From: Candidatus Gracilibacteria bacterium
GTDB lineage: Bacteria > Patescibacteriota > Gracilibacteria > BD1-5 > JAGOOR01
Reading direction: 5' to 3'
Length of the DNA stretch: 64,000 bases
Assembly: GCA_041660965.1 (NCBI GenBank)
Contig: JBAZVH010000001.1
Span: forward strand, 359,006-423,005
Each line of letters opens with the position of its first letter. Within the stretch, counting starts at the first letter, position 1. Both the position numbers and the translations under genes were made by a program. Under the pieces are notes generated by a model, which was given only the letters and a program-made list of their open reading frames with translations, ran no database searches and was not told where the DNA came from. Of this stretch, positions 19,839-29,499 are shown one piece after another.

Positions 19839-19888
19839 GAGTCCCCTCTTGGGCACCAAATGTTTTACAGAGCAAAACAAAGAAGAAA
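19839..19888 (+). repeat. Direct repeat copy 2 (duplicated tRNA-Leu 3' end)
   Basis: It repeats the final tRNA-Leu bases and their flank, without the rest of the tRNA, so this is not a second gene. The 304 bp offset and the repeat A copy in between suggest a tandem duplication or an attL/attR-like scar. The rest of 19555-19943 holds only repeat A2 and a terminator. Confidence 0.75.
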
Positions 19889-19899
19889 GAGATTGCCAA

Positions 19900-19927
19900 A
19901 AAAATCCCAGATGAATCTGGGATTTTT
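19900..19927. terminator. Bidirectional intrinsic terminator
   Basis: AAAAATCCCAGA / TGAA / TCTGGGATTTTT hairpin, 17 nt past the stop of the minus-strand surface protein gene. It has T-runs on both strands. Confidence 0.8.
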
Positions 19928-19943
19928 GATATATCTTCTATAT

Positions 19944-21641
19944 TTATTTCAGATACCCTCGTTTCATCAGAATAAATGCTGTGCCAGAAGCAATCATAAA
20001 GAGCATAAATATAATAGCGACTGGTCATGTCTGCACCGAAACACTTTCTGAATAAGCACCTTCTCCGGTAATGTCTCAATTCTTGCATGTTGCTCGAATT
20101 TGAAAATCTTCAAATACTTCTTCTTCAGCGGTCATATCGATATTCACTTTATATGAATTCTCTTCCACCTCATCTATCATAGCGTATTCTCCGGAAGCAT
20201 CTTTTTTGAAAATCTGGTAACTCGCTGCATCGGCGAGCTTATCCCATGTAATAATAGAAAACTTTCCTGATTTTTTCACTGTTACTCCACTCACTTTATC
20301 GATATAACAGGTTGTTCCGGAATCAAGAATGGCAAATGTCAGCTCATTCGACTTCACAGAAAGCTCTTTTTTATCTTTATCAAGCCCAACAATAGTTGCG
20401 AAATATTCACCATTACTCACGCCTGGTATATACCACGAGTATTGTGTTTCCTCTTTCATTTTGGATTTTTCATACGTAATAATCTCCTTATCGAGTGCCC
20501 CGGAAGTATTTCCATATTTTATCTTGAAATATTTGATTTCTTCAAGGTCTGGCTTGAGAGAAAAGGTGAACCGTGCTTTATTATCAGGAGTACCCTCTGC
20601 TTTTACATTTTCAAACATGGCAGTAATGATATTCACACTATAGAGATCTGGGAATTCTGCTTTTCCACCAGTTTGGGATTCTGCACTGACAGTTGGTTTT
20701 ACTTCTCATTCAAAACTTGATACTGTCACTCTCCCTTTATAAAGACCTGGATGTGTGTTATCTTCTTCGAGTACCACCGTTTGGTCTCAAAATCTGACCG
20801 TCACTATTTTGAGTCATTGATCTCAGATGGCCTCTAAATTAATGATAGAACCTGCGAAGACTTGATTTCCTTCTTTGACAACGAGTGAATTGATTTTTGG
20901 AGCATCGAGTGAGTAGAGTATGGTCACCTCTTGAGAACCTACCACAATATTTGATCCATCGAGCACATCGACCTTAATCGTGTTTGATCCTTCTTTTAGA
21001 CCAGTCACAGTGCCTTCGAAACCTCCTTCAGCATTCGTGGTAGTCGTACTATTTTTCGTACCATTGACCGAGAGGTTGATGCTACTGGTTGCTTTTGAAG
21101 TACCTTTTACAACCTGAGAATCCATACTGACGGTCATCTGAGCTACTGGTTCAGTAATAATGACCGGCACTGTACCCGATGATGTCGTGCCTGATCCTGT
21201 GATAGTGATATTCTTTTTTGCTGCATCCTCACCCTGCTCATTTACGACTGCGATCGTATACTCTCCAGCAGATGGAAAAGTAAAAGATGGAAAAGTATGC
21301 TGTCCCTGGTCACTGAGAGAAAAGGTGTATCCATCACCAGTGTCACCATTGATATCATAGGGAATAGTAGTATTCGTATTGGCCCCTGTTTTGACAATAG
21401 TTCCTCCTATATCGGCTGCAAAATAAATCGTTCACGCATAGGTTGTATCGACTGTTCCATCGAGCTGAAGTGCCTTTACTGTGAGACTGAAGGCCTCATT
21501 AGCCCTCCCAGTTGCTGGCATAATGAGCTCAAATGTTTTCGTGGCATCGCCCGTTGGTGTGCCTTGAGCAGATACAAATGGTGTAAGACTAAGGAATCCT
21601 ATATATATTACGAGGAATGCTGAGGAGAAAATACGTCGCAT
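19944..21641 (-). CDS. Surface protein with Ig/FN3-like domains and TGP-type C-terminal anchor
   Basis: A 565-residue protein. Signal peptide FLVIYIGFLSLTPFVSA, then several beta-sandwich-like modules (YTIAVVNEQGEDA; GTSKATSSINLSVNG; KINSLVVKEGNQVFAGS; SVNIITAMFENVKAEG; a FN3-like ITWDKLADAASYQIFKKD). It ends in QTGPVAIIFMLFM, a hydrophobic stretch and a basic tail (MKRGYLK). That C-terminus resembles a cell-wall sorting signal, or at least a membrane anchor. UGA-Gly codons join the modules (21432, 20823, 20076 and others); the Gly of the TGP motif itself is reached through VQTG, also UGA. It probably mediates adhesion; ligand unknown. Confidence 0.75.
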
Positions 21642-21843
21642 AAAGAAAAATTACTTCTGTAGAGTACTAGATTTTGACAAAAAATACAATCCTTGTTCCC
21701 GTAAATACGCTTGACGAAAAAGAGAGTAGGGTATAACTAGGAACATTGAGCGATTTTACAGGAAATTTTCTATTACAAATGCAAAAATCTAGTGAGATGA
21801 TGGGGAAATTTTTGCGGTAATTCCATCAACATCAGATACGTGA

Positions 21844-22761
21844 TTATATTCCGTCGATAAGAGCAGAAACACCCTGTAGAAAAGGTGTCGATATGACCCA
21901 CCCTGTCGATATCAGACGTTTGGAATCAAGTGATGTATGTTGGATTTCACCAAGAGGAGGTCAATACTCAGGAATAAGTGTGGTCTTGGTCAATCATACA
22001 AGCGTCTCCCAGAGCTGATTGACCGATGTCTCTTTACCAGTACCAACATGATATATACCGAGAAGTGAGTGGTCGAGAACGTGAAGATTGGCCGCCACGA
22101 CATCATGGACTGAAACAAAGTCTCGCGTCTGTGTACCATCTCAAAAAATAAGAGGTGTATGCTCTTGTCGGATTTTATCGATAAAAAGCGAGATAACTCC
22201 TGCTTCTCCCTGTGCATTTTGACGAGGTCCGTAAACATTTGAGTAGCGCAAAATCGTCGAAATTATACCATATTGATGGCCGTAAAAATCGAGAAAACGC
22301 TCTACCGTCAGTTTTGAAATGCCATAGGGAGTATCCGGAGAAGGAATATCTGCTTCTGAGTAGGGTGGATTTCCGCCTGAAAAAAGAGCTCCACCAGTCG
22401 AAGAAAAAATAATACGAGGACACTGAAATTTTCTCATGGCTTCGAGAATATTCAGACTTCAGAGAATATTGACGTGCGCATCAAAAGAAGGTTTTTCGAT
22501 ACCAGCACGGACGTTGATCTGTGCTGCGAGATGAAATACAACCTCTGGATGAAACTCTTGAAATACTTTTTCGACTGCAGAAGGATCACAGATATCCACA
22601 GCATGAAAAGTAATCTTGCCATGAGCGATATGCTCTGCAATATTGTCTCTCTTCCCCGTAAAGAGATTATCGATTACGCAAATATCATATCCACGACGAA
22701 CACATTCATCGACGATATGAGAGCCGATAAATCCAGCACCACCAGTAATAAGAATTCGCAT
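21844..22761 (-). CDS. NAD-dependent epimerase/dehydratase (UDP-glucose 4-epimerase like)
   Basis: A 305-residue SDR-extended enzyme. NAD motif GGAGFIGSH near the N-terminus, LAAQINVRAG, catalytic YGISK (Tyr-x3-Lys, ~residue 146), SNVYGPRQN, and DFVSVHDVVAANLHVL. These fit the GalE/WbpP/RmlB-like group acting on nucleotide sugars for surface polysaccharides; the exact substrate is not readable. UGA-Gly lies at 22459 (NILGSLNILEAM) and 22141. It starts 43 nt past the L19 stop, across a terminator hairpin. Confidence 0.88.
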
Positions 22762-22771
22762 AAGAAAAATA

Positions 22772-22790
22772 AAACCCCTCTTGCGAGGGG
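22772..22790 (-). terminator. Terminator of the ribosomal protein operon
   Basis: Minus strand: CCCCTC-GCAA-GAGGGG then TTTTATTTTT, 14 nt beyond the L19 stop and just before the epimerase ATG. Confidence 0.8.
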
Positions 22791-22803
22791 AGATAAAAAA
22801 TAA

Positions 22804-23166
22804 CTATTTTACTTCTTTGAGACGAGCTGCCTTCCCCTGGAGATCACGAATATAGCGGATATTCTTGCGTTTTACCTTGTACTGTCGGATGATTTCAATA
22901 TTTTCGATAGTTGGGCAAGCGATTGGAAACGCCTTTTCGATACCGAGACCTGCTGTCACACGACGAACAGTAAAGGTTTTTTCACCCTTTGTCTTTCCAG
23001 ATGTCTTGATAATAACCCCCGCAAATTTTTGAATACGTGATTTTTCTCCTTCTGTGATACGTTGAGATACCTCAACCTGCATTCCAGTACGAAGTTCTGG
23101 AAAATCTTTGACACCACCTTCTTGAGTGGCGAGAGTTTGAATATGTTGTATAAGCTGTGAATCCAT
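22804..23166 (-). CDS. rplS: 50S ribosomal protein L19
   Basis: 120 residues. Start chosen at MDSQLIQHIQ, the normal L19 opening; the open frame extends upstream without homology. GVKDFPELRTGMQVEV, FAGVIIKTSGKTKGEKTFTVRR and KRKNIRYIRDLQGKAARL are family sequence. L19 sits at the 30S-50S interface. Here it closes the spc-type operon after secY, where many bacteria have adk and map. Confidence 0.95.
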   Translation of the reverse strand: MDSQLIQHIQTLATQEGGVKDFPELRTGMQVEVSQRITEGEKSRIQKFAGVIIKTSGKTKGEKTFTVRRVTAGLGIEKAFPIACPTIENIEIIRQYKVKRKNIRYIRDLQGKAARLKEVK

Positions 23167-23224
23167 AAAATTAAAAGAAGAGATAAAAAAAGAGAAGAGA
23201 TACGAGATAACGACTTTATAGAGA

Positions 23225-24583
23225 TTAAAAGAAACGACGATAATCATGAGATTGAAGCTCTGCAGTAAAGCGACGTAATAACTCCAGGACAACTCCGACG
23301 ACGATAATCAATCCGGATCCTGAGATGAGAAAATCTATTTGCGCCATATTGAGTGATGGGATATTATTGACCTTGAGCATATTATTCACGAGAGTAGCAA
23401 CATAAGGGAACACAGCAATAACGGCAATAAAAGTTCCTCCAAAAAAATTGAGATGATTTGACACCGTACGAAGATAATCAGCTGTCTGACGTCCTGGGCG
23501 AATACCTGGAATATATCCACCTCGCTTTTGGATACTCTCTGCGACTTCCTTCGTATCAAATGTGATACTAAGGTAGAAAAATGAGAACCCAATGACAAGC
23601 GCCATAAATATCACCACAAACGACCACGTCGGAGTATTTGGATTAAAGAGATTCACAAAGAGTTGCGCTGCGCTTTTTATAAACTCAGGAAGTCCTGCAC
23701 CACGTACTATCAAAGCCTGACCAAGAATATAGGGAAATGTCACAAGAGACATCGCAAAGATAATTGGTATCATACCCGCTTGATTAATACGAATCGGAAA
23801 GTATGAACGCTCATCTCGTCCTGTCTTCGTATACACGAGTGGAATTCTGCGGTACCCTTCCGTGAATTTGATGATGATATAGATCACACCGAGTGTCAGA
23901 CCGAGGAGGATAAAGAATGGTATCAATGCGACTATGATATCTTTTGCAGATCATGACCAAACAACACTCGAGAGCTGTGTCGCGATACGACCCGGTACGT
24001 CAGAGAGAATACCTGCGAAGATAATCATAGAGATACCATTTCCAATTCCAGATTCGTTGATTTGTTCTCCGAGCCACATCAGAAGGACGGTACCTGCTGT
24101 GATAATCGTCATCATAGAAAGAAGACTGCCCCAATTGGAGGTGTCAACGATAGATGCCCCCTGCACGAGACTATTGAGGAGCAATATCATACCATACCCC
24201 TGTACAAACGCGAGAGGAATAGTCAACCAACGTGTATACATATTGATTTTTTTTTGACCTTGTGCCCCTTCTTTTTTGATTTCTTCCAGCTTTGGAATAA
24301 CGACAGAGAGGAGCTGAAGAATGATAGAAGCATTGATATAGGGAGAAAGACCCATCAGAATAATAGAAAATCTCTCAAGACCTCCACCCATCAATGAACT
24401 AAAAAATACAAGTCCTGGTTGATTGGAAAACACATCTCTCATCGACTGAACCGCCTCCTGGGAAACACCAGGGACTGGTATGACAGAAAGGATTTTGTAG
24501 ATAACCACAAGACCGAGAGTAATACCTACTTTCTTCTTGAGGGAATCTGAACGGAGAAATTGTTGCCAAATATTTTTTTTCAT
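23225..24583 (-). CDS. secY: Protein translocase subunit SecY
   Basis: A 452-residue channel protein with ten membrane helices. It starts FLRSDSLKKKVGITLGLVVIYKILSVIPVPGV; helix 2 region LERFSIILMGLSPYINASIILQLL; the cytoplasmic loop TEGYRRIPLVYTKTGRDERSYFPIRINQAGMIPIIFA is intact. UGA-Gly at 23951 joins the two halves (VWSGSAKDI). It starts 7 nt after the L15 stop. Its position after rplO is the standard spc order. Its partner genes secE and secG are not in the window. Confidence 0.95.
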
Positions 24584-24589
24584 AAATAA

Positions 24590-25045
24590 TTATGAGAGAA
24601 TTGTGATACTGCCACCTGCTTTCTCTACTGCAGCAAGTGCGGTTGCACTCGCAGCATGAAGTGAAAGAGTGACAGCTTGAGTGATTTTCCCACCAGAGAG
24701 GAGTTTTACAAGAGGATTTTTCCCACGGACATATCCTCCTTTGATGAGTGTTTCAAGAGTGATATTCGTCGTTCCTCCGAGAGCTATTTTTTCGAGATCT
24801 GAGAGATGAATGACATTAAATGATGTATTTCGAGAAGAAGTCCCTCCACGAAGTTTTGGAAGACGCATATGGAGTGGTGTCTGTCCTCCTTCAAAAAGAG
24901 GATGTAGTTTTTTACCCGTACGTGCTTTTTGCCCTTTGCAGCCACGGCCTCAAAAGACACCCTTTCCAGACCCGAGTCCACGTCCGAGACGTTTATTCGA
25001 AGTACGAGAAGATGTTTTTGGACGAAGTGTAGAGTGATTCAACAT
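24590..25045 (-). CDS. rplO: 50S ribosomal protein L15
   Basis: 151 residues. The N-terminal Gly-rich motif GRGLGSGKGVFGGRGCKGQKAR includes one UGA-Gly. MRLPKLRGG and the C-terminal LSLHAASATALAAVEKAGG follow. Because of the UGA, the first 59 residues are lost under standard code. It directly follows rpsE with no rpmD (L30) between them. Confidence 0.95.
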
Positions 25046-25047
25046 AA

Positions 25048-25683
25048 TTAAACAATATAAGATTTAAGAGCTTGCATGGTAGCGTACGCTGTCGTAATGA
25101 CATTGCGCCCTCCATGACGTTTTGAGAGAATATTTTGACAACCAGCGAGCTCGAGAATTCGACGAGCAGATCCTCCTGCTATGATACCTGTACCTTCTGC
25201 TGCTGGATGGATCATGATACGAGTTGCTTTAAATTTTGTCTCAACTTGATAGGGAACCGTTCCATTTACGAGTGGAACTTTTATCATCGTCTTTTTTGCT
25301 GAATTCACCGCCTTTTCGACAGCGATAGAGACTTCTTGTGCTTTACCGAGGCCAAAACCCACCTTTCCTGCTCGGTCTCCGATGACGACTGCTGCGCGGA
25401 AGCGGAGCTGACGACCACCGCTCGTTACTTTCGTAACACGAGAGACTTGGAGAAGTACTTCTTCGAATTCTTTTTTGACAGGTTCAAATCCACTTTTTCC
25501 GCCACGTCGATCGTCACGACGACCGCCACCAGATCATCTGCCTTGTCCACGAGATCATCCCTGTCATCCATCAGATGATCATCTGCCTTGTCCACGAGAA
25601 GAACTCTCGGAAAGCGGCTGATTATGCTCTGCTGAATGGGGTACGAGTGGTACAGGAGTTGTAGAAGGAGTTTCGTCAGACAT
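25048..25683 (-). CDS. rpsE: 30S ribosomal protein S5 with Gly/Arg-rich N-terminal extension
   Basis: 211 residues, about 45 longer than E. coli S5. The canonical part starts near residue 70 (FEEVLLQVSRVTKVTSGGR, GDRAGKVGFGLGKA, IIAGGSARRILELAG). Before it is an RGQGRGSSDGGQGGSRGQGRG-type low-complexity arm (written here in parts: RGQGRG, GGQGGS, RGQGRG) in which five Gly are UGA, and a unit is duplicated. S5 lines the mRNA entry channel. The start at 25683 is the only ATG before the arm. Confidence 0.93.
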
Positions 25684-25694
25684 AATGAGAAAAA

Positions 25695-26039
25695 TTAAAA
25701 TATGAGACCAGATTCACGAGCAGCATCTGCAAGAGATGAGATTCTTCCTGCATAGAGAAAGCCCCCTCGATCAAAGACACATTTTGTGATGCCAGCAACT
25801 TGTGCTTTTTTGGCAAGTTCAGTACCGACGATACGAGCACGCTCTGTTTTAGTGCCTTTTTTTACCTGCATATCACTCGCTGCTGCGAGAGTAAGGCCCG
25901 TCGTATCATCGATCAATTGACCATAAATATAGGCATTTGATCGGTAGACTGCGAGACGAGGACAGATTGCAGATCCACTCACCCGTGTACGGATGCGACG
26001 ATGGCGGAGAGCTCTTTTTTGATGAGGAGTTGTAGACAT
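25695..26039 (-). CDS. rplR: 50S ribosomal protein L18
   Basis: 114 residues. Start chosen at MSTTPHQKRALRHRRIRTRVSG, matching the family N-terminus; an upstream in-frame ATG would add ~47 unrelated residues overlapping L6. RLAVYRSNAYIYGQLIDD and the C-terminal FDRGGFLYAGRISSLADAARE are diagnostic. It binds 5S rRNA together with L5. No UGA codons. Confidence 0.95.
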   Translation of the reverse strand: MSTTPHQKRALRHRRIRTRVSGSAICPRLAVYRSNAYIYGQLIDDTTGLTLAAASDMQVKKGTKTERARIVGTELAKKAQVAGITKCVFDRGGFLYAGRISSLADAARESGLIF

Positions 26040-26049
26040 AGAGAAAAAA

Positions 26050-26595
26050 TTATTTAGCACCAGTTTTACCAGCTTTTCGACGGACATATTCACCGACGTA
26101 ACGAATTCCTTTCCCCTTATAAGGTTCAGGTGGTTTGACAGCGCGGATTTTTGCAGCGAATTCTCCGACTCTCTGAGCATCGATACCAGAGACGACGAGA
26201 ATCAGGGCATTGTCTGGGCTCGCAGCGAGTGTGAGATCAGATGGGATATCGAATGTTACCTTGTGAGAGAATCCGACAGAGAGAACGACATTTTTTGCGT
26301 TGACCTCTGCTCGGTATCCTACTCATTGGATTTCGAGTTCTTTCTTAAATCCTTCGGAAACCCCGGTAATTTTGCTACGGATGAGTGCCCAAGTGAGACC
26401 CCAGTACGCAAACTCTTTTCCTTCAGAGACAGTACTTTCGAGGAGAATAGCATTATCCTCAAGAGTGGCTTTTATAGACGGAAGAAGTGTATATGAAAGA
26501 GACCCTTTTGGCCCAGTAAGGGTCAGAAGTTGTCCTTCAAGTACGCAGGTAACTCCAGCAGGGAGGATAATAGGTTTTTTTGCAAGTCGTGACAT
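26050..26595 (-). CDS. rplF: 50S ribosomal protein L6
   Basis: 181 residues. MSRLAKKPIILPAGV start; LTGPKGSLSY; GVSEGFKKELEIQGVGYRAEV with UGA-Gly at 26323, where the family has Gly; C-terminal VKPPEPYKGKGIRYVGE. L6 lies near the factor-binding site. The start at 26595 is chosen by homology over an upstream ATG at 26631. Confidence 0.95.
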
Positions 26596-26603
26596 AAAAA
26601 TAA

Positions 26604-26990
26604 TTAATAAACTTCGCCGATAACTTCTCACCCGACCTTGAGAGCACGTGCTTCATAGCCAGTGATGACTCCTTTTGGTGTTGAGAGAATATAGATGCCC
26701 GTTCCATTGCGTGATTTTTTGATAGAAGTCGAACCAGAGAACACTCGGTGACCTGGTGTACTAATACGTCGAAAATGTGGAACTTTTCTCATACGAGAAT
26801 CATCAAGAGTAATAAGAATAGTCTTCTTGATGTCACCTTGGGTGACAAAATCAACAATATATTTATTCTTCTTGAGGATATTTAAAATTCGCTCTTTCAG
26901 AGATGAATGAGGGACATTTATTGCACCCTTGCCAACAATGAGAGCATTGTGGAGAGAAACAAACAAATCAGATATAGGATCAGTAGTCAT
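26604..26990 (-). CDS. rpsH: 30S ribosomal protein S8
   Basis: 128 residues. MTTDPISDLFVSLHNA start, RMRKVPHFRRISTPGHRVF, SRNGTGIYILSTPKGVITGYEAR. The family end GGEVICEVW is seen here as GGEVIGEVY, with one of its glycines UGA at 26628. Without that codon the last eight residues are missing. It binds 16S rRNA helix 21 and, in E. coli, represses the spc operon. Confidence 0.95.
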
Positions 26991-27004
26991 AAAAGAAAAG
27001 AAAA

Positions 27005-27229
27005 TTACCAGCTAGATTTACGGACACCGAGTATTTCACCGCGGTTACAACGTTCACGGAGCTCTATACGAGAGAGGCCGAAACGTCCGATGACACCTCG
27101 TCGTCTTCCTGAGACGATACATTGAGAGTAGATTCGTGTAGAAAATGTGACTTTTTGTCCGTTAAGACGTTGACGGGAAGCACGGAGCTTACGTCGAGCA
27201 CATTTAGCGATGAGAGCTTTACGAGCCAT
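27005..27229 (-). CDS. rpsN: 30S ribosomal protein S14
   Basis: 74 residues, intermediate between the short zinc type (61) and the long type (~100). MARKALIAKCARR start and the conserved tail RGVIGRFGLSRIELRERCNRGEILGVRKSSW. Of the zinc-binding Cys only scattered ones remain (Cys 10, 37 and 61), so zinc binding is doubtful. Confidence 0.93.
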   Translation of the reverse strand: MARKALIAKCARRKLRASRQRLNGQKVTFSTRIYSQCIVSGRRRGVIGRFGLSRIELRERCNRGEILGVRKSSW

Positions 27230-27237
27230 AAAAAAGA

Positions 27238-27774
27238 TTATTTAGTAAATGGAATTCCGAGTTGTTGAAGAAGGAGAAGTGCATCGCTGGATGCCGTTGA
27301 TTTTGTCACAATTGTTATCTGAATACCATGAGTCTTGACGATATCATCTTGTACAATTTCTGGGAAAAGTGTCTGTTCTTTGAGTCCTATATTGAGATTG
27401 CCTTCTTTGTCCATACTCTTCGCCCTGAGACCTTGGAAGTCTCGAACGCGAGGAAGAACCAAGTGAATCATTTTTTCTAAGAAGTCATACATACGATCTC
27501 CTCGGAGTGTCGTGCTGAGCCCTACCGCCTGTCCTTCCCGGAGCTTGAAGTTTGAGATAGAATGTTTCGCTTTCGAAACCACTGGTTTCTGACCAGCAAT
27601 CAGAGAAAGATGTTTCTCAAGAAGAGAAAAATCTTTCTGACCACCCGTTACGAGTGAGCCAATACCCATATTGATAACGATTTTCTCGAGACGAGGAAGT
27701 GCGTTCACATTTTTCTTAAGGTGTTTCTTAAGGTAGGGAAGAACGGTAGATGTATAGTGTTGTTTGAGTGACAT
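27238..27774 (-). CDS. rplE: 50S ribosomal protein L5
   Basis: 178 residues, standard length. ALPRLEKIVINMGIG near the N-terminus, VSKAKHSISNFKLREGQAVG, and the C-terminal IVTKSTASSDALLLLQQLGIPF. It binds 5S rRNA and the P-site tRNA region. No UGA codons. It has standard neighbours L24 and S14. Confidence 0.96.
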   Translation of the reverse strand: MSLKQHYTSTVLPYLKKHLKKNVNALPRLEKIVINMGIGSLVTGGQKDFSLLEKHLSLIAGQKPVVSKAKHSISNFKLREGQAVGLSTTLRGDRMYDFLEKMIHLVLPRVRDFQGLRAKSMDKEGNLNIGLKEQTLFPEIVQDDIVKTHGIQITIVTKSTASSDALLLLQQLGIPFTK

Positions 27775-27788
27775 AGAAGAAAAGAAAA

Positions 27789-28127
27789 TTAACCGATTTT
27801 TTTACCAGATTTTACAGAGATGCGGTCTGTAGTTTTACCTTGTACGATACGTACGCGAGTTGGCTTTTTGGTATCAGGGCAGATGAGCATCACATTTGAG
27901 ACATGGATAGGTTTTTCGAATTGGATCTTTTGACCTGGTGTTGTCCCTTGTTTCTTGACGTGTTTTGTGATGATATTTGCTCCTTCGACGATAATCTTCT
28001 CTTTGTCAGGAAATGCCTGAAGGACTTTGCCCTCAAAAGGAATCTTTTTTTCACCTTCAATACGAAACTTATTTTTGCCTGCGATGATGCGGACAATGTC
28101 TCATGTATGTATTTTCATTTTTTTCAT
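27789..28127 (-). CDS. rplX: 50S ribosomal protein L24
   Basis: 112 residues (109 if the second ATG at 28118 is used). The KOW motif opens as KIHTGDIVRIIAGKNK, with UGA as the conserved Gly, so the gene is hidden in standard code. Then KVLQAFPDKEKIIVEGANIITKH, and a C-terminal VMLICPDTKKPTRVRI. It initiates 50S assembly. TAA is at 27789-27791. Confidence 0.93.
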
Positions 28128-28146
28128 AGATAAAAGGAGTGGTGAA

Positions 28147-28518
28147 TTAGAGGACTTCTGGGGCTTTACTGATGATGGCCTTGAATCGTTTGTCAGCTCG
28201 TAACTCTCGGAAAACGGGTCAGAAGATACGAGATCCTTTTGGTGCGCCCTTGTCATCAACGATAACGCAGGCATTGTCATCAGAACGAATGGTTGAACCA
28301 TCAGCGCGTTTCACGGGTTTTTTGGTTCGTACGATGACAGCGAAGACGACTTCGTGATTTTTGACTTGTCCATCTGGCTGTGCTTTTTTGACAGAACATT
28401 TGATGATATCGCCGACACGTGCAAAACGATGACGTGTTCCGCCGAGGATACAGAAACACAGTACTTCGTGAGCACCAGAGTTATCTGCGACGACCAATCT
28501 TGATTCTTTTTGTATCAT
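28147..28518 (-). CDS. rplN: 50S ribosomal protein L14
   Basis: 123 residues. MIQKESRLVVADNSGAHEVLCF, RVGDIIKCSVKKA, RADGSTIRSDDNACVIVD, and GSRIFGPVFRELR, with UGA-Gly at 28219 in the invariant GP position. The last 24 residues are lost in standard code. It contacts S12 and 16S rRNA in the intersubunit bridge. Confidence 0.96.
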
Positions 28519-28543
28519 ATAAAAATAAAATATTAATCCTGAA

Positions 28544-28762
28544 CTACTTGATTACTTTCCAACAAACAGTCTTTGAGCGTGGGGTTGTCTCCTCGATAGT
28601 GACAGTCGTCCCTTCTGCTATTGGCTCTTCTGTGTGAGCATGGAACTTTTTAGAAAAAGGAACATCCTTCGCATATTTGAAATGTCTGTGGTATTCGGTT
28701 GTTTTGACAACAACTGTTTTTTGCATTTTTGCAGAAACGACTACACCTGTTTTTGTTCGCAT
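28544..28762 (-). CDS. rpsQ: 30S ribosomal protein S17
   Basis: 72 residues. GVVVSAKMQKTVVVKTTEYHRHFKYAKDV is the standard OB-fold opening; the tail has EGTTVTIEETTPRSKTVCWKV. It binds the 5' domain of 16S rRNA. It follows L29 with a 3 nt gap. No UGA codons. Confidence 0.95.
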   Translation of the reverse strand: MRTKTGVVVSAKMQKTVVVKTTEYHRHFKYAKDVPFSKKFHAHTEEPIAEGTTVTIEETTPRSKTVCWKVIK

Positions 28763-28765
28763 AAA

Positions 28766-29008
28766 TTAAGCGTTATGAAGTTTGGTAAGATGGCGAGCCA
28801 ATGCTTGGCGCGCCTTTTTGATCTTGTGTGTTTCCTTGAGTTCTCGCATAGCATGTTTCATCTTGAGAACATAGACTTCAGAACGAAGTGTCCGAGTATC
28901 TGAAGCTCCTTTTGATGCTTTTTTTGGAGCTTCAACAGCAGCTTTTGGAATAGCTTTGGAAGCTTTTGTAGCAACTTTTGGAGTTTTAGAAGTTTTGGTA
29001 ATAGCCAT
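28766..29008 (-). CDS. rpmC: 50S ribosomal protein L29 with Lys/Ala-rich N-terminal extension
   Basis: 80 residues. The canonical L29 helical hairpin is the C-terminal ~45 residues (DTRTLRSEVYVLKMKHAMRELKETHKIKKARQ...). The first ~35 are a basic low-complexity arm (KTSKTPKVATKASKAIPKA). The start at 29008 fits the gap to L16. L29 lines the exit tunnel and helps dock SRP and trigger factor, so the arm could lie at the tunnel exit; that is inference. Confidence 0.88.
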   Translation of the reverse strand: MAITKTSKTPKVATKASKAIPKAAVEAPKKASKGASDTRTLRSEVYVLKMKHAMRELKETHKIKKARQALARHLTKLHNA

Positions 29009-29021
29009 AAAAAGAGAAGAA

Positions 29022-29450
29022 TTAAGCAGCGAGAGAAAAGAGAGATTTTTTATCAACAATAGAGGTTTTGACAGAGAGTTTTTGACCAGCGAGTCGAAAT
29101 GCTGTGTGAGCCATCTCATCTGAGACACCTTCGATTTCAAAGAGCATAGTGCCTGCTGGAACTGGAGAGTGGTAATACTCGATACTTCCCTTTCCTCATC
29201 CCATTGGTACTTCGAGAGCTTTTTTGGTGTAATCCTTGTGTGGGAAGATACGAATCCATACTTTACCACCTCGATGCAGTGCGTGAGCAATAGTCTTTCG
29301 AGCCGCTTCGATTTCACGAGCTGTGAGAAATCCTGATGACATCGCCTTGAGACCAAACGATCCGTGTGCGAGCATAAATCCAGACGTCGCGAGACCCTTT
29401 TGGGTTCCGGTCATAGATTTACGGTATTTTGTTCGTTTTGGTTGTTGCAT
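29022..29450 (-). CDS. rplP: 50S ribosomal protein L16
   Basis: 142 residues. QPKRTKYRKSMTGTQKGLATSG start, FGLKAMSSGFLTAREIEAARKTI, GGKVWIRIFPHKDYTKKALEVPMGGGKGSIEYY, in which one Gly is UGA at 29196. C-terminal AHTAFRLAGQKLSVKT. It binds near the A-site tRNA elbow. The last 58 residues depend on the code 25 reading. Confidence 0.95.
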
Positions 29451-29458
29451 ATAAAAGT

Positions 29459-29499
29459 TTATTAGGTTTCTTAGGTTTACTAGGTTAAATAAGTTTTAA
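29459..29499. repeat. Family E repeat inside the ribosomal operon
   Basis: TATTAGGTTTC / TTAGGTTTACTAGG / TTAAATAAGTTTTAA, in the gap between the S3 and L16 genes. It overlaps the S3 stop codon at 29496. Confidence 0.55.

Noticed and set aside
19839..19860. A second tRNA-Leu gene
   Set aside because: Only the last part of the T arm, the acceptor 3' strand and CCA are present; there is no D or anticodon arm.
19535..19888. An intact integrative element at tRNA-Leu
   Set aside because: Only ~300 bp lie between the direct repeats and no integrase or cargo gene is there.
26040..26180. N-terminal extension of L18 (and similar ones for L3, L6, L19, L23)
   Set aside because: The extra residues overlap neighbouring ribosomal genes and match no family sequence.
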